A stretch of 64,000 bases of DNA from Methylopila capsulata (GCF_016907975.1 NZ_JAFBCY010000002.1:992001-1056000); one strand, 5' to 3'; positions 1 to 10,215 are shown, counted from the stretch's first letter. Made by a program: numbers and translations. The notes: a model not told the origin generated them from the letters alone.

Positions 1-268
1 GCGCGGCGATCCCCTTCCAGCGCTCGCCGACAGGCTCATCGTCGAGCGGCCCATGGTCCGGGCGCGTCCCGTCGGAGGCGCGCGTCGGCAGGGGAACGAC
101 CTTGTCGTTCGCAGGCGTCGGCTCCGGCCCCGCGGGCGGCGCGCGAAACGCGTCGTTCGGACGCCGCTCGTTGCCCGTGCGCGTGCCCAGCACCGACCGC
201 AGCCGGATGAAGATGAACACGGCCAGCACGAGGATGATGATCGTGTAGATGTCGAAGCCGTCGCTCAT
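1..268 (-). CDS. Tim44-like domain protein (TimA-type), N-terminal part, runs off the window edge
   Basis: The first 89 codons of a minus-strand gene are present; the ATG is at 268-266. The protein opens with a short acidic stretch (MSDGFDIYTII), one hydrophobic segment at about residues 8-25, then RLRSVLGTRTG followed by a Pro-rich linker. This is the usual N-terminus of alphaproteobacterial Tim44-domain proteins, a membrane-anchored family related to the mitochondrial import-motor adaptor; the bacterial role is not settled. The Tim44 domain itself would lie beyond coordinate 1. It is divergent from fxsA with a 247-bp gap that must hold both promoters. In related genomes this gene sits beside fxsA and secB, as here. 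The family call rests on the N-terminus and context only. Confidence 0.75.
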   Translation of the reverse strand, partial: MSDGFDIYTIIILVLAVFIFIRLRSVLGTRTGNERRPNDAFRAPPAGPEPTPANDKVVPLPTRASDGTRPDHGPLDDEPVGERWKGIAA

Positions 269-515
269 CGGGTCTCGCAATCGTGTGGCCAGAGCGCGCG
301 CCACGCCGCGGAGGGCTGCGCACGCTCGGATGTATATGTGACGTCCGGCCCCGTCGATCCAGTCGCGGCGCCGTTACCCGTCGTCGCGGGCCGGCTCCCG
401 GCGTCGTGACCGGCGGCGCCATGCGCCATCTCCCTTGCGGAACTTGGCGGAACGGCGCGTCGTTCCCACATGAAGCGCGCCGGCTTCTCGGCGCAAGGAC
501 CTTCACGGACACGTC

Positions 516-968
516 ATGCCACGGCTGCTCACTCTCTTTCTGGCCCTTCCGATCCTCGAGATCGTCGCCTTCGCTCTCGTCGCGGCGACCATCGGCGTCG
601 GCAAGGCCATTTTACTGCAGGTGGCGATCTCGGCCATCGGCATCGCCATGCTCGGCTCGCTGGTGTCCGAAGCCAAGACGGAGTCGCGCCGCCGGGGCGG
701 GCTGGTGTCCTTCGCGATGGACGGCTCGAAGGGCCTGCGCGGCGTCGCGGGTCTCCTGTTCGCGATCCCGGGCTTCATCACCGACGTGATCGGCGTGCTG
801 GCGCTGGTGCCCGAGTTCCGGACGCGCATCCGGCGCTTCCTTGGCTGGGCCGAGGTCGCGCCTGCGACGGTCCATCCGCAGACCGCGCGCCCGGCCCGGA
901 AGGAGATGCTCGACCTCGACCAGGCCGAGTGGCGCGAGGTCGAGCCTGCGCGCCGTCCGGAGCGCTGA
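516..968 (+). CDS. fxsA: FxsA family membrane protein
   Basis: A 150-residue protein with hydrophobic segments at about residues 1-20, 25-50 and 74-92, and the family's landmarks: the N-terminal LPILEI stretch, a central lysine/arginine-rich loop, and a GLLFAIPGFITDVIG segment. FxsA in E. coli is an inner-membrane protein known for relieving phage F exclusion; its cellular job is otherwise unclear. The C-terminal 50 residues are charged and variable. It sits between a divergent Tim44-like gene and secB, a conserved alphaproteobacterial arrangement. The ATG at 516 gives a normal-length protein, but no strong ribosome binding site precedes it. Confidence 0.88.
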   Translation: MPRLLTLFLALPILEIVAFALVAATIGVGKAILLQVAISAIGIAMLGSLVSEAKTESRRRGGLVSFAMDGSKGLRGVAGLLFAIPGFITDVIGVLALVPEFRTRIRRFLGWAEVAPATVHPQTARPARKEMLDLDQAEWREVEPARRPER

Positions 969-1099
969 TCGTCCCCGCTTGAACCTTGGCCATGGTCGGC
1001 TTGCGGGCGCGCGCGGGGGCGTGGTAACCCGCGGGCCGCCGATCGCGGCTTCGTCGCGCGCGCGGCCGATCCGTCCTCCGACGCCGAAAGTCGACAAAA

Positions 1100-1579
1100 A
1101 TGGCAAACACCCACGGCGCATCCGAGTCCGCCGCGCCCGCGATCAACGTCCTCGCCCAGTACGCGAAGGACCTCTCGTTCGAAAACCCCAACGCCCCGCG
1201 CTCGCTCGCGCCGCGCCAGACCTCGCCGAACATCGAGATCAAGGTCAACGTCAACGCCCGCAAGGTGGGCGAGACGGACTTCGAGGTCGAGCTGGCGATC
1301 GAGGGCCAGGCCAAGGACGGCGACTCGCTGCTGTTCCGCGTCGACCTGTCCTACGGCGGCGTGTTCCGCGTCGTGAACATTCCTGAGGAGCAGCTCCACC
1401 CGGTCGTCATGATCGAGTGCCCGCGCCTGCTGTTCCCCTTCGCGCGCCAGATCGTCGCCGAGGCGGTGCGCAACGGCGGCTTCCCGCCGCTGATGATCGA
1501 CCCGGTCGACTTCGCGGCGCTCTACCGCGCCCGCGCCGAAGAGGCCCTCGCCCAGCAGGCGACCGGCGCTCCGAACTGA
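1100..1579 (+). CDS. secB: Protein-export chaperone SecB
   Basis: A 159-residue protein matching SecB in length and pattern: an N-terminal [15 protein letters not shown] segment, a KVNVNARKV strand, the [10 protein letters not shown] core, and the conserved [15 protein letters not shown] and [17 protein letters not shown] stretches that form the tetramer interface and peptide groove. SecB holds preproteins unfolded in the cytosol and hands them to SecA. It is 131 bp downstream of fxsA. In many Hyphomicrobiales secB directly follows dnaQ near the origin; here dnaQ is about 20 kb away on the other side of the proposed oriC. Confidence 0.97.
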   Translation: MANTHGASESAAPAINVLAQYAKDLSFENPNAPRSLAPRQTSPNIEIKVNVNARKVGETDFEVELAIEGQAKDGDSLLFRVDLSYGGVFRVVNIPEEQLHPVVMIECPRLLFPFARQIVAEAVRNGGFPPLMIDPVDFAALYRARAEEALAQQATGAPN

Positions 1580-1880
1580 GGGTTCCGCCCAAGCCGCTGC
1601 AGGCTCGACCTCGTGTCCCGGCCCCAAGCCGGGACACAGAACCTAAGGGGTCCGAGAGCGTGCGCGCCAGCCATGGCGGGTGATGACGAGCGCGGCGTCT
1701 CCTGGTCCCGGCTCAAGAGCGGGGGACGAGCGTCGCGTGTCCGTCCCTTTCTTTGAAGGATCGGTAGAGGCTCTTAGTCCCGCTTCGGTTGACCCCTGTC
1801 GGCGTTCGGGCGAATGTCCGCGCGCTTCGCGCGCTCGCGCGCCGCGTCCCCTTTGACCTGAAGTCTGGCGTACCCATCCG
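1580..1880. other. Intergenic region secB-leuS
   Basis: This 301-bp gap holds a 10-bp perfect hairpin just after secB (1613-1637, listed separately) and no convincing open frame. The leuS promoter must lie here, but I see no clear -35/-10 pair or ribosome binding site before the leuS ATG. Confidence 0.5.
1613..1637. repeat. Perfect hairpin (stem GTGTCCCGGC) after secB
   Basis: Positions 1613-1622 pair perfectly with 1628-1637 around a 5-nt loop, 34 bp after the secB stop codon. It lacks a following T-run, so it resembles an intergenic palindromic repeat more than a classical intrinsic terminator, although it could still stop or stabilise the secB transcript. Confidence 0.6.
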
Positions 1881-4505
1881 ATGACGACCGAGCGCTACAA
1901 CGCGCGAGAGGCCGAGCCCCGCTGGCAGGCGAGCTGGAACGAGCGCAAGCTGTTCCAGACCGACGCTGGGGATGCGCGGCCGAACTACTACGTGCTCGAG
2001 ATGTTCCCCTATCCGTCGGGGCGCATCCACATGGGGCATGTGCGCAACTACGCGATGGGCGACGTCGTCGCGCGCTACAAGCGCGCCAAGGGCTTCGCGG
2101 TGATGCATCCGATGGGCTGGGACGCCTTCGGCCTGCCGGCCGAGAACGCCGCCATCGAGAAGAAGGTCCATCCCAAAGCCTGGACCTACGACAACATCGC
2201 GACCATGCGCGACCAGTTGAAGGCGATCGGCCTGTCGCTGGACTGGAGCCGCGAGATCGCGACCTGCGATCCGGAGTACTACGCGCAGCAGCAGAAGCTG
2301 TTCCTGGACTTCCTGAAGGCCGGCCTCGCCTACCGCCGCCAGTCCAAGGTGAACTGGGACCCGGTCGACAACACCGTGCTCGCCAACGAGCAGGTGATCG
2401 ACGGCCGCGGCTGGCGCTCGGGCGCGCTGGTGGAGCAGCGCGAGCTGACCCAGTGGTTCCTGAAAATCACCGACTTTTCTGAGGACCTGCTGTCCGCGCT
2501 CGACGGGCTGACGCGCTGGCCGGAGAAGGTCCGGACCATGCAGAAGAACTGGATCGGCCGTTCGGAAGGGCTGCTGGTGCGCTGGCCGCTCGCGGACGCG
2601 CCCGGCGTCAACGCGCCGGCCGGCGAGGTCGAGGTCTACACCACGCGCCCCGACACGCTGTTCGGCGCGAGCTTCCTGGCGCTCTCCGCGGACCACCCCA
2701 TCGCCAAGGCGATGGGCGAGGGAAACCCCGCGCTGTCCGCCTTCCTCGACGAGTGCCGCCGCGCGGGCACCAGCGTCGCGGCGCTCGAGACCGCCGAGAA
2801 GAAGGGCTTTGATACGGGGCTGAAGGCGAAGCACCCGTTCGACCCGTCCTGGGAGCTGCCGGTCTACGTCGCGAACTTCGTGCTGATGGACTACGGCACG
2901 GGCGCGATCTTCGGCTGCCCGGCGCACGACCAGCGCGACCTGGACTTCGCGCGGGCCTATGGCCTGCCGGTGACGCCGGTCGTCGCCCCCGAGGGCGCCG
3001 ACCCCGCCTCGGTGACGATCGAGAACGTCGCCTTCGACGGCGACGGCGTGATGATCAACTCCCGCTTCCTCGACGGGCTGAGCCCGTCCGACGCGTTCCA
3101 GGAGGTCGCGCGCCGGCTCGAAGCGGACGAGCTGGACGGCCGGCCGGTCGCCGCCCGCAAGGTCAACTGGCGCCTGCGCGACTGGGGGATCTCCCGCCAG
3201 CGCTACTGGGGCTGCCCAATCCCGATCATCCATTGCGAGGCCTGCGGCGTCGTGCCCGTGCCGGACGACCAGCTGCCGGTCCGCCTGCCCGACGACGTGA
3301 CCTTCGACCAGCCGGGCAACCCGCTGGACCGGCACGACGCCTGGCGCAACGTGGCCTGCCCGCAGTGCGACGGTCCGGCGCGGCGCGAGACCGACACCAT
3401 GGACACCTTCGTGGACTCGTCCTGGTACTACGCCCGCTTCACGTCCCCCCGCGCCGCCTCGCCCACGGTGAAGGCGACCGCGGACCGCTGGCTGCCGGTC
3501 GACCAGTACATCGGCGGCGTCGAGCACGCGATCCTGCACCTGCTGTACTCGCGGTTCTTCACCCGCGCGATGAAGGCGACCGGGCATGTCGGCCTCGACG
3601 AGCCCTTCGCCGGCCTGTTCACGCAAGGGATGGTCGTCCACGAGACCTACAAGGACGCCAGCGGCCAATGGGTCGCGCCGGCCGACATCCGGATCGCGGA
3701 GGAGGGCGGCGCGCGCCGCGCCACGCGTCTCGACGACGGCGCCCCGATCGAGATCGGCTCGATCGAGAAGATGTCGAAGTCGAAGAAGAACGTCGTCGAC
3801 CCCAACGACATCCTCGGAACCTACGGCGCGGACACCGCCCGCTGGTTCATGCTGTCCGACAGCCCGCCCGAGCGCGACGTGATCTGGACCGAGTCCGGCG
3901 TCGAGGGCGCGAGTCGTTTCGTGCAGCGCGTGTGGCGGCTGGTGAACGACGCGGCCGCGAAGGGCACCCCAACCGGGACCGCCGCGCCGGCGAGCGTCGG
4001 CCCGGCCGCGGAGAGCCTGCGCCGCGCGGCCCACGGCGCGCTCGCCCGCGTCGAGGACGACATCGAGCGCCTGCGCTTCAACCGCTGCGTCGCGGCCTCC
4101 TACGAGCTCGCCAACGCGCTCGGACAGGCGCTGCAGGCGGAGGCGGCGCCCGCGGACGACATGGCCTTCGCGCTGCGCGAGGCGGCCGAAATCCTTGTGC
4201 AGATCCTCGCGCCCTTCATGCCGCATCTGGCTGAGGAGTCGTGGTCGGCGCTCGGACATGCCACTCTGGTGGCCGAGACGCCCTGGCCGAAGGCCGACCC
4301 GGCGCTGCTCGCTTCCGACGTCGTGACCCTGCCGGTGCAGGTGAACGGCAAGAAGCGGGACGAGATCACGGTCGCCCGCGACGCCGACGCCAAGGCGATC
4401 GAAGCGCTCGTGCGCGAGTTGGACGTCGTCGTGAAGGCGATCGGCGACAAGCCGATCCGGAAGATCATCGTCGTGCCGCAGAGGATCGTGAATGTCGTCG
4501 TCTGA
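1881..4505 (+). CDS. leuS: Leucyl-tRNA synthetase
   Basis: An 874-residue class Ia aminoacyl-tRNA synthetase that charges tRNA-Leu in the cytosol. The HIGH motif appears as HMGH at residues 50-53 and the KMSKS loop at residues 630-634. The editing (CP1) domain lies between, with the TTRPDTLFG and GCPAHDQRD stretches typical of leucine-specific post-transfer editing. The C-terminus ends with the [19 protein letters not shown] tail found in LeuS. Length is normal. Its last 14 bases overlap the start of lptE, a coupling seen in related genomes. A long open frame on the opposite strand is only a GC-skew shadow. Confidence 0.98.
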   Translation: MTTERYNAREAEPRWQASWNERKLFQTDAGDARPNYYVLEMFPYPSGRIHMGHVRNYAMGDVVARYKRAKGFAVMHPMGWDAFGLPAENAAIEKKVHPKAWTYDNIATMRDQLKAIGLSLDWSREIATCDPEYYAQQQKLFLDFLKAGLAYRRQSKVNWDPVDNTVLANEQVIDGRGWRSGALVEQRELTQWFLKITDFSEDLLSALDGLTRWPEKVRTMQKNWIGRSEGLLVRWPLADAPGVNAPAGEVEVYTTRPDTLFGASFLALSADHPIAKAMGEGNPALSAFLDECRRAGTSVAALETAEKKGFDTGLKAKHPFDPSWELPVYVANFVLMDYGTGAIFGCPAHDQRDLDFARAYGLPVTPVVAPEGADPASVTIENVAFDGDGVMINSRFLDGLSPSDAFQEVARRLEADELDGRPVAARKVNWRLRDWGISRQRYWGCPIPIIHCEACGVVPVPDDQLPVRLPDDVTFDQPGNPLDRHDAWRNVACPQCDGPARRETDTMDTFVDSSWYYARFTSPRAASPTVKATADRWLPVDQYIGGVEHAILHLLYSRFFTRAMKATGHVGLDEPFAGLFTQGMVVHETYKDASGQWVAPADIRIAEEGGARRATRLDDGAPIEIGSIEKMSKSKKNVVDPNDILGTYGADTARWFMLSDSPPERDVIWTESGVEGASRFVQRVWRLVNDAAAKGTPTGTAAPASVGPAAESLRRAAHGALARVEDDIERLRFNRCVAASYELANALGQALQAEAAPADDMAFALREAAEILVQILAPFMPHLAEESWSALGHATLVAETPWPKADPALLASDVVTLPVQVNGKKRDEITVARDADAKAIEALVRELDVVVKAIGDKPIRKIIVVPQRIVNVVV

Positions 4506-5055
4506 CATCGAGTTCCGGCCCGTGCGCCGCACCCTGATCCGCCTCGGCCTCGCCGCCGGCGCCTCGCTCGCGCTGGCGGGCTGCTTCCGCCCGCTCTACA
4601 GCGAGCAGAGCTACGCGACAGGGCCGTCGGCCAAGGGCGAAGCGCCGGTGCTCACGAACCTGCGCCGGATCGACGTGCGCCCGATCGAAGGCCGTATCGG
4701 CAACACGCTGCGCAACGAGCTGATCTTCCAGCTTCGGGGCGGCGAGGCGGCGGACGCGACCGCCTACCGGCTCGACATCTCGATCGCAAACCGGGCGCAG
4801 TCGCCGATCGTGGACCCGTTCACCGGCCAGCCTGAGACCCGCACCGTGTCGCTGAGCGTCGACTACGCGCTGAAGCCTGCGGGCCAGATCGATCCGGTGA
4901 TCTCGGGCCAGGAGTTCGCCTCGGCGTCGTACTCCTACACGCTGCAGCGCTTCGCCGACATCCGCGCCGAGCGCGACGCCCAGAACCGCGCCGCCGTGCA
5001 GATCGCCGGCAAGCTGCGCAATCGCCTGCAGGGCTATTTCGCGACGGGGAAGTAG
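4492..5055 (+). CDS. lptE: LPS-assembly lipoprotein LptE
   Basis: A 187-residue lipoprotein. A positively charged n-region is followed by a hydrophobic stretch and the lipobox LALAGC with the lipidated Cys at residue 31, then FRPLYS, the usual start of mature alphaproteobacterial LptE. LptE plugs the LptD barrel in the outer membrane and helps deliver lipopolysaccharide to the surface. It overlaps leuS by 14 bp, so translation is probably coupled. In most Hyphomicrobiales holA (DNA polymerase III delta) follows directly; here a palindromic repeat and a convergent pyrE follow instead. Confidence 0.9.
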   Translation: MSSSDIEFRPVRRTLIRLGLAAGASLALAGCFRPLYSEQSYATGPSAKGEAPVLTNLRRIDVRPIEGRIGNTLRNELIFQLRGGEAADATAYRLDISIANRAQSPIVDPFTGQPETRTVSLSVDYALKPAGQIDPVISGQEFASASYSYTLQRFADIRAERDAQNRAAVQIAGKLRNRLQGYFATGK

Positions 5056-5106
5056 TCTGAAGGCCGCATTTCGGGAGGCTCGCAGGTCGAGCCACCCTCT
5101 CCGTCG

Positions 5107-5185
5107 TCCTCCGGCTTGACCGAAGGACCCATCTCGGGCGTCAGGCGCTGCGGCGAAGGTGGATGGTCCGGTCAAGCCGGACCAT
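5107..5185. repeat. Pair of related palindromic hairpins between lptE and pyrE
   Basis: Positions 5163-5171 and 5177-5185 form a perfect 9-bp stem (ATGGTCCGG) with a TCAAG loop. A second, imperfect hairpin with the complementary loop CTTGA lies at about 5107-5129. The two are inverted copies of similar sequence. They lie between the convergent ends of lptE and pyrE and look like a short intergenic palindromic repeat family; they may also end transcription from both sides. Confidence 0.6.
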
Positions 5186-5234
5186 GACGGCGAGGGTGGG
5201 GCTAAGCCCCCGCGACCGCCGCCCGCCGCGCTCC

Positions 5235-5936
5235 TCAGTCGCCGAAGCTCGCCTTGCCGCCATGGGCGGCGGACCACGCCGCCGGCGCGTTGAGGAAGGC
5301 CTCGACGTCCGCGAGCTTGCCGGCGTCGAGCTTGCCGTCCTCCTTCGCCACCGCCAGCACGTCCCAGAACGTCGCGAGCTCGTGCAGCTTGACGCCGATG
5401 CGGTCCATGGTCTCGCGGCTCTGCGGGAAGATGCCGTAGTGGAACAGCACGAAGGCGTGCTCCACCACCTGGCCCGCCTCGCGCAGCGCCTCGCAGAAGG
5501 CGACCTTGGAGCCGCCATCGGTGGTGAGGTCCTCGATCAGGATGGTGCGGTGGCCTTCCGTGACCGCGCCTTCGATGCGAGCGTTGCGGCCAAAACCCTT
5601 CGGCTTCTTGCGCACGTAGAGCATCGGCAGCATCAGCCGCTCGGCGATCCAGGCGGCGAAGGGGATGCCGGCGGTCTCGCCGCCCGCCACCGCGTCGAGG
5701 CTCTCGTAGCCGACCTCCCGCAGGATCGTCGCCGCGGCGTCGTCCATGAGCTGGGCGCGGAGGCGCGGGTAGGAGATGAGCTTGCGGCAGTCGGTGTAGA
5801 CCGGGCTCGCCCAGCCTGAGGTGAAGATGAACGGCTCTTCCGGGCGGATGTGGATCGCGCCCACCTCGAGCATCATGCGCGCCACGCGGCGGCCCACGGC
5901 GTCGCGGGAGGAGAGGGCGGGGGCGATCTCGGTCAT
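5235..5936 (-). CDS. pyrE: Orotate phosphoribosyltransferase
   Basis: PyrE joins orotate to PRPP to make orotidine 5'-phosphate in pyrimidine synthesis. The protein shows [18 protein letters not shown] (orotate-side residues), a [14 protein letters not shown] stretch, the basic loop [15 protein letters not shown], and the PRPP-binding segment [15 protein letters not shown] chose the ATG at 5936-5934 (MTEIAPAL) because a GGAG motif lies at proper spacing before it; it gives 233 residues, the common length for this alphaproteobacterial form. An in-frame ATG eight codons upstream has no ribosome binding site. It converges on lptE and is not linked to other pyr genes here. Confidence 0.95.
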   Translation of the reverse strand: MTEIAPALSSRDAVGRRVARMMLEVGAIHIRPEEPFIFTSGWASPVYTDCRKLISYPRLRAQLMDDAAATILREVGYESLDAVAGGETAGIPFAAWIAERLMLPMLYVRKKPKGFGRNARIEGAVTEGHRTILIEDLTTDGGSKVAFCEALREAGQVVEHAFVLFHYGIFPQSRETMDRIGVKLHELATFWDVLAVAKEDGKLDAGKLADVEAFLNAPAAWSAAHGGKASFGD

Positions 5937-6047
5937 GGCTGTCTCCAACGGCGCGGCCATTCAGCGGGCCACGGTCGGAGCGCAGCGTTAGCCCATGCGG
6001 CGGCGGACGTCACGACCTCCGACGCCCCACGGCGGGTTTTCCAACCC

Positions 6048-6377
6048 TCAGGCGGCCGCGGCCGGCGCCTTCTCCAGCAGCACGGCCTCAAAACCCTCGA
6101 ACTGCGGGTGGCCGGCGTACATCGGCTTGTTCTGCCCGGCGTTGCGATGGGCGGCGCGGAACGCCTCCGACTTCGTCCAGGCCTCGAAGGCGTCGCGCGA
6201 GCTCCAGATGGTGTGCGAGGCGTAGAGCACGGTCTCCTCGTCCGCCGGGCCCTTCAGCAGGCTGAACTCGACGAAGCCGGGGACCTCGGCCAGATGCCGG
6301 TCGCGCTCGCGCCACACGGTCTCGAAAGCTTGCGCTTCGGCGGCAAACACCTTGAAGCGGTTCATGGCGACGAACAT
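6048..6377 (-). CDS. Antibiotic biosynthesis monooxygenase (ABM) fold protein, IsdG-like
   Basis: A 109-residue single-domain protein. MFVAMNRFKV at the start and the WxSRDAFEAWTKSEAFRAAH segment are typical of the dimeric ABM/IsdG ferredoxin-like fold, whose members include heme-degrading monooxygenases and small quinone-type oxygenases. An asparagine in the N-terminal MNRF strand and a histidine in AHRN are at places used by IsdG-type heme enzymes, but I cannot confirm heme binding. I placed the start at 6377 because AGGGAG precedes it with good spacing; an upstream in-frame ATG is less well supported. It lies downstream of truA on the same strand with a 35-bp gap. Confidence 0.8.
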   Translation of the reverse strand: MFVAMNRFKVFAAEAQAFETVWRERDRHLAEVPGFVEFSLLKGPADEETVLYASHTIWSSRDAFEAWTKSEAFRAAHRNAGQNKPMYAGHPQFEGFEAVLLEKAPAAAA

Positions 6378-6412
6378 CGGCGGCTCCCTGAAAGCGGACA
6401 TGTGCGGGAGGT

Positions 6413-7165
6413 CTAGCGCGCCGTCTCGGGGTAGTCGACCTGCGTCAGCGTGAGCCCTTCCGGGGGCGCGACCGGGCCGCAGGCCGCGCGGTCGGCCTCG
6501 GCGAGAGCCTGGGCGAGATCATCGGCGCTCCAGCGGCCGATCCCGACCTCCACCAGCGAACCCGCCATGGAGCGCACCTGGTTGTGCAGAAACGAGCGCG
6601 CGTCGGTGCGGATCAGAACGGCGTGACCCTCCCTCGCCACGTCCAGCCGGTCGAGCGTGCGCAAGGGGCTGTTCGCCTGGCAGTGGGCGGAGCGGAAGGT
6701 GGTGAAGTCGTGCCGGCCGAGCAGGCGTTTCGCCGCCGCGTCCATGGCGGCGACGTCCAGCGGCTTCGGCACGCGCCAGGCGCGGCCGGCGTCCAGCGCC
6801 AGCGGCGGCCGGCGGTCGATGACGCGGTAGACGTAGTGTCGGCGGACCGCCGAGAACCGCGCGTCGAAGTCGTCGGACACCCGCTCCGCCTCCAGCACCG
6901 CGACGGGCAGCGGGCGGAGATGGGCGTTGACCGCGTCGCGCACCGTGTCGGTCCGCCAGTCGCGGGCGAGGTCGACGTGGGCGACCTGACCGCTGGCGTG
7001 CACGCCGGCGTCGGTGCGGCCGGCCCCCTTCACCACCACGGCCTCATTGGCAAAGGCGCGGAACGCGTCCTCGAGCGCGCCTTGCACGGAGGCGCCGTTG
7101 GCCTGCCGTTGCCAGCCGGCGAACGGCGCGCCATCGTACTCCACCAGAAGCCGGAAACGGGGCAT
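6413..7165 (-). CDS. truA: tRNA pseudouridine(38-40) synthase TruA
   Basis: A 250-residue TruA that isomerises uridines 38-40 in the anticodon arm of tRNAs. The catalytic aspartate is D52 in GRTDAGVHA; the N-terminus [12 protein letters not shown] and the later [18 protein letters not shown] stretch are diagnostic. Length is normal. It begins one base after the fmt stop codon, forming a tight def-fmt-truA cluster on the minus strand, an arrangement common in alphaproteobacteria that links translation initiation and tRNA maturation. Confidence 0.97.
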   Translation of the reverse strand: MPRFRLLVEYDGAPFAGWQRQANGASVQGALEDAFRAFANEAVVVKGAGRTDAGVHASGQVAHVDLARDWRTDTVRDAVNAHLRPLPVAVLEAERVSDDFDARFSAVRRHYVYRVIDRRPPLALDAGRAWRVPKPLDVAAMDAAAKRLLGRHDFTTFRSAHCQANSPLRTLDRLDVAREGHAVLIRTDARSFLHNQVRSMAGSLVEVGIGRWSADDLAQALAEADRAACGPVAPPEGLTLTQVDYPETAR

Positions 7166-7166
7166 G

Positions 7167-8099
7167 TCAGAGCAGGCGGGCGCCCGGCGTGAGCCGCGCC
7201 CCGTTGAGGAAGGCGCCGGCGTCCACCGGCCCCTTGCCGGCGCGCTGCAGCGTCAGCAGACGGAGGGCGCCTTCGCCGCAGGCGACCGTCAGCCGGTCGT
7301 CCAGCAGCTCGCCTGGGGCGCCGGAGCCGTCCACGCGGGTGGAGCGCAGCGCCTTGACCCGTTCGGGGCCGCGCGCGCCCTCGATCTCGAACCAGGCGCC
7401 CGGAAACGGCGACAGCCCGCGGATGTGATCGTGGACGGCGTGCGCGGGCTTCGCCCAGTCGATCCGCGATTCGGCCTTTTCGATCTTGGCGGCGTAGGTC
7501 ACGCCCTCTTCGGCCTGCGCCCGGAACTGCAGACCGCCGCGGCCCATCGCGGCGACCGCGCGGCCCATGAGGTCGGCGCCGAGGCGCGACAGGCGGTCGT
7601 GCAACTCGCCCGCGGTTTCGTCCGCGCCGATCGCAAGCCGCTCCGCCATGCCGACCGGTCCGGTGTCGAGGCCTTCCTCCATGCGCATGGCCATCACGCC
7701 GGTCTCGGCGTCGCCGGCCATGATCGCGCGCTGGATCGGGGCGGCGCCGCGCCAGCGCGGCAGCAGCGAGGCGTGGCAGTTGAGGCAGCCGAGTTCGGGA
7801 GCCTCGAGCGCGGCCTTCGGCAGGATCAGCCCATAGGCGACGACGACCGCGAAATCCGCGCCGTGCTCCGCAAAGCGGGAGACGACCCCCTCGTCTCGAA
7901 ACGTCCGGGGCGTCTCAACGGGAATTCCAAAACTGTCCGCCAGGCGATGCACCGGGCTTCTGGTCAGCTCCATGCCGCGGCCTGCGGGCTTCGGCGCGCG
8001 GGTGTAGACCGCGGCGACCTCGTGGCCCTGGCCGACGAGTTCCGACAGCACAGGCGCCGCGAAGTCCGGCGTGCCCATGAAGACGAGGCGAAGGGTCAT
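7167..8099 (-). CDS. fmt: Methionyl-tRNA formyltransferase
   Basis: A 310-residue enzyme that formylates Met-tRNA(fMet) with 10-formyl-tetrahydrofolate for translation initiation. The catalytic Asn and His are in [11 protein letters not shown] (about residues 107 and 109), followed by the WRGAAPIQ stretch, and the catalytic Asp in EEGLDTGP (about residue 145). The C-terminal tRNA-binding domain follows. It sits between def (23 bp upstream) and truA (1 bp downstream), so the three are likely one transcript. Confidence 0.98.
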   Translation of the reverse strand: MTLRLVFMGTPDFAAPVLSELVGQGHEVAAVYTRAPKPAGRGMELTRSPVHRLADSFGIPVETPRTFRDEGVVSRFAEHGADFAVVVAYGLILPKAALEAPELGCLNCHASLLPRWRGAAPIQRAIMAGDAETGVMAMRMEEGLDTGPVGMAERLAIGADETAGELHDRLSRLGADLMGRAVAAMGRGGLQFRAQAEEGVTYAAKIEKAESRIDWAKPAHAVHDHIRGLSPFPGAWFEIEGARGPERVKALRSTRVDGSGAPGELLDDRLTVACGEGALRLLTLQRAGKGPVDAGAFLNGARLTPGARLL

Positions 8100-8122
8100 G
8101 GATGGGGCGCGGACGAGGCCCC

Positions 8123-8695
8123 TCAGGCCTCGACCGTCTCCGGCGCGGCGCGGTCGCGCTTGTCGCGGCGGGGGAACGACGGCAGCTCGCCCACGGCGCG
8201 CGCCTTCTCGAACTTCTTCACCACCCGGTCGCGCTTCAGCCGCGAGATGTGGTCGATGAACAGCACGCCGTTGAGATGGTCGATCTCGTGCTGGACGCAG
8301 ACCGCGAGCAAGCCGTCGGCCTCGATCTCCTTCGGGGCGCCGGTCTCGTCGAGGTAGCGCACGGTGACCTGCGCCGGCCTCTCGACCTCCTCGTAGTAGT
8401 CGGGGATCGACAGGCAGCCCTCGTCGTAGACCTGCCGCTCATCCGAGGCCTTGACGATCTCGGGGTTGATCAGCGTCAGCGGCTGCGGGGCCTCGTCCTT
8501 GCCGGCGAGGTCGATGGTCACCACGCGCTTCGCGACGCCGATCTGGATCGCCGCGAGCCCGATCCCGGCGGCGTCGTACATCGTCTCGTACATGGTCGCG
8601 ACGAGCGCCTTGACCTCGTCGTCGACGCGTTCAACCGGCGCGCTGACGAGGCGGAGCTTGGAATCGGGAAGATAGACGAGAGGCGAGGCGGCCAT
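8123..8695 (-). CDS. def: Peptide deformylase
   Basis: A 190-residue metallo-hydrolase that removes the N-formyl group from nascent proteins. All three motifs are intact: GIGLAAIQ (residues 44-51), EGCLS (metal-ligand Cys94) and QHEIDHL (His136, Glu137, His140). It is the first gene of the def-fmt-truA cluster. Its start codon is 133 bp from the divergent rmuC; the gap holds a LexA-type box nearer to rmuC. Confidence 0.98.
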   Translation of the reverse strand: MAASPLVYLPDSKLRLVSAPVERVDDEVKALVATMYETMYDAAGIGLAAIQIGVAKRVVTIDLAGKDEAPQPLTLINPEIVKASDERQVYDEGCLSIPDYYEEVERPAQVTVRYLDETGAPKEIEADGLLAVCVQHEIDHLNGVLFIDHISRLKRDRVVKKFEKARAVGELPSFPRRDKRDRAAPETVEA

Positions 8696-8769
8696 GGCGC
8701 AGTTTCGACAGCTCTTGAAGATCCAAAGGATGCTCCGGCGATAAGCCCTTGCCGCGGGGGCGTCAACAT

Positions 8770-8784
8770 GTTCTTTATTTGTTC
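8770..8784 (+). promoter_or_regulatory. Candidate LexA (SOS) box upstream of rmuC
   Basis: The sequence is GTTC, seven A/T bases, then GTTC, an exact match to the alphaproteobacterial LexA consensus GTTC-N7-GTTC. The A/T-only spacer in otherwise GC-rich DNA strengthens the case. It lies 44 bp before the chosen rmuC ATG and about 75 bp before def on the other strand. RmuC limits DNA rearrangement, which fits damage control. Regulation itself is inferred. Confidence 0.7.
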
Positions 8785-8828
8785 GCGTTACTGCAGACGT
8801 ATCTTGCGTGTTCGAGGCGACTGTCCCG

Positions 8829-10004
8829 ATGTCCGAAACTCTCCTTGTGGTCGGCGGTCACGCCCTCAGCCTCGGCGAAACGCTGGCGGGGCTCGGCGCG
8901 GCTTTGCTGGGCGCGCTGCTCATCGTCATCGTCGCGCTGTTCCGCTCGGCCTCGATCCAGCGCGCCGCGAGCGCCGAGGCCACATGGCGGGCGCGGGAGG
9001 CGGAGGCGCGGCTCGCGGGGCTGGAGCGGCAGCAATCCGAGGCGAGCGGCCGCCTGCAGGCCTTCGCCTCGGCGCTCGGCGCGCGGCAGGCGGATCTCGC
9101 GCGCGGCGTCGCGGAGCGGCTCGACGCGGTCGGGGCCCGCGTCGGCGACGGGCTGGCCGCGAGCGGGCAGGCGACCTCGGAGCAGCTGTCGCGGCTCGAG
9201 GCGCGCCTCGCCGTGATCGACGCCGCCGGCGCCCAGATCGGCGCGCTCGCGGGCCAGGTGACGGACCTGAAGGCCATCCTGTCGAACAAGCCGGCCCGCG
9301 GCGCCTTCGGGCAGGGCCGGATGGAGGCGATTCTGAAGGACGCGCTGCCGCCCTCGGCCTACGCCTTCCAGGCGCGGCTCTCCACCGGCGTCAGGCCCGA
9401 CGCGCTGATCCGGCTGCCCGGCGATCCGCGCGGCCTCGCGATCGACGCCAAGTTCCCGCTGGAGGGGTTCGAGCGCCTACGCGTTGCGGAAAGCCCGGAG
9501 GCCGTGAAGGCGGCGGAGGCCCGGGTGCGCGCGGACGTCGGCCGGCACATCGCGGACGTCGGCGACAAGTACCTGCTGGCCGGCGAGACCCAGGACGTGG
9601 CGCTGCTGTTCGTGCCCTCCGAGCAGATCCACGCCGAACTCGCCGAGCGCTTCGAGGACGTGACCGCGCGCGCCTACCGGGCGCGGGTGCTGATCGTCTC
9701 GCCCTCGCTGCTGATGCTTGCCGTACAGGTGGTGCAGGGCCTGACCCGCGACGCCGCGATGCGCGAGCAGGCGCATGTGCTGCAGGCCGAGATCGGCCGG
9801 CTGATGGAGGACGTCCGCCGCATCGGCGAGCGGGTGGAGAAGTTGAAGAGCCACTTCGGCCAGGCGACCGCCGACCTCGACCAGATCGCGATCTCGGCCG
9901 AGAAAATCGGCCGCCGCGGAGCCCGCATCGAGCAGATGGAGCTCGGGCCCATGGCCGAGCCCGAAGCCCTGCCGAACCCGCTGCGCCGAGACGCGGCGGA
10001 GTAG
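8829..10004 (+). CDS. rmuC: DNA recombination protein RmuC
   Basis: A 391-residue protein (from the ATG at 8829) with one N-terminal membrane segment at about residues 15-35, a long alpha-helical region rich in Ala, Glu and Arg at about 40-140, and the RmuC nuclease-like domain with [56 protein letters not shown] and [17 protein letters not shown]. RmuC-family proteins limit inversions and other recombination at repeats. A GTG at 8808 is a possible earlier start; neither has a strong ribosome binding site. A LexA-type box lies just upstream, so DNA-damage induction is likely. Confidence 0.92.
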   Translation: MSETLLVVGGHALSLGETLAGLGAALLGALLIVIVALFRSASIQRAASAEATWRAREAEARLAGLERQQSEASGRLQAFASALGARQADLARGVAERLDAVGARVGDGLAASGQATSEQLSRLEARLAVIDAAGAQIGALAGQVTDLKAILSNKPARGAFGQGRMEAILKDALPPSAYAFQARLSTGVRPDALIRLPGDPRGLAIDAKFPLEGFERLRVAESPEAVKAAEARVRADVGRHIADVGDKYLLAGETQDVALLFVPSEQIHAELAERFEDVTARAYRARVLIVSPSLLMLAVQVVQGLTRDAAMREQAHVLQAEIGRLMEDVRRIGERVEKLKSHFGQATADLDQIAISAEKIGRRGARIEQMELGPMAEPEALPNPLRRDAAE

Positions 10005-10062
10005 GACGTCAGATCAATCCGGCGACGACCCTCTGGCGGGAGGATAAAGCGCGGGTGTCCCT

Positions 10063-10215
10063 CCCTCGTAGAGGGGAGGGTGGACGGGCGAAGCCCGGCC
10101 GGGTGGGGTGGGCGCCGGATGAGGCTCAGCCTTTGATGTTGCGCACTACGCCCAAGGCCCCCACCCGACCTCGGCTCCGCCGAGGCCACCCTCCCCACGC
10201 CTCCGGCGCGAGGAG
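10063..10215. repeat. Long intergenic palindromic element between rmuC and the hybrid kinase
   Basis: Two arms pair over about 120 bp: 10073-10083 with 10186-10196 (11 bp, perfect) and 10100-10108 with 10059-type CCCCACCCG at 10159-10167 (9 bp, perfect). Smaller hairpins nest inside, for example CCTCGGC/GCCGAGG near 10169-10185. The composition (blocks of CCCTCCCC and GGGTGGGG) resembles dispersed intergenic palindromes of Hyphomicrobiales. It lies between the convergent ends of rmuC and the kinase and would fold strongly in RNA from either strand. Confidence 0.7.

Noticed and set aside
1713-4532. Very long open frame antisense to leuS
   Set aside because: High-GC codon bias in leuS keeps the complementary frame open; the predicted protein is low-complexity and leuS is unmistakable.
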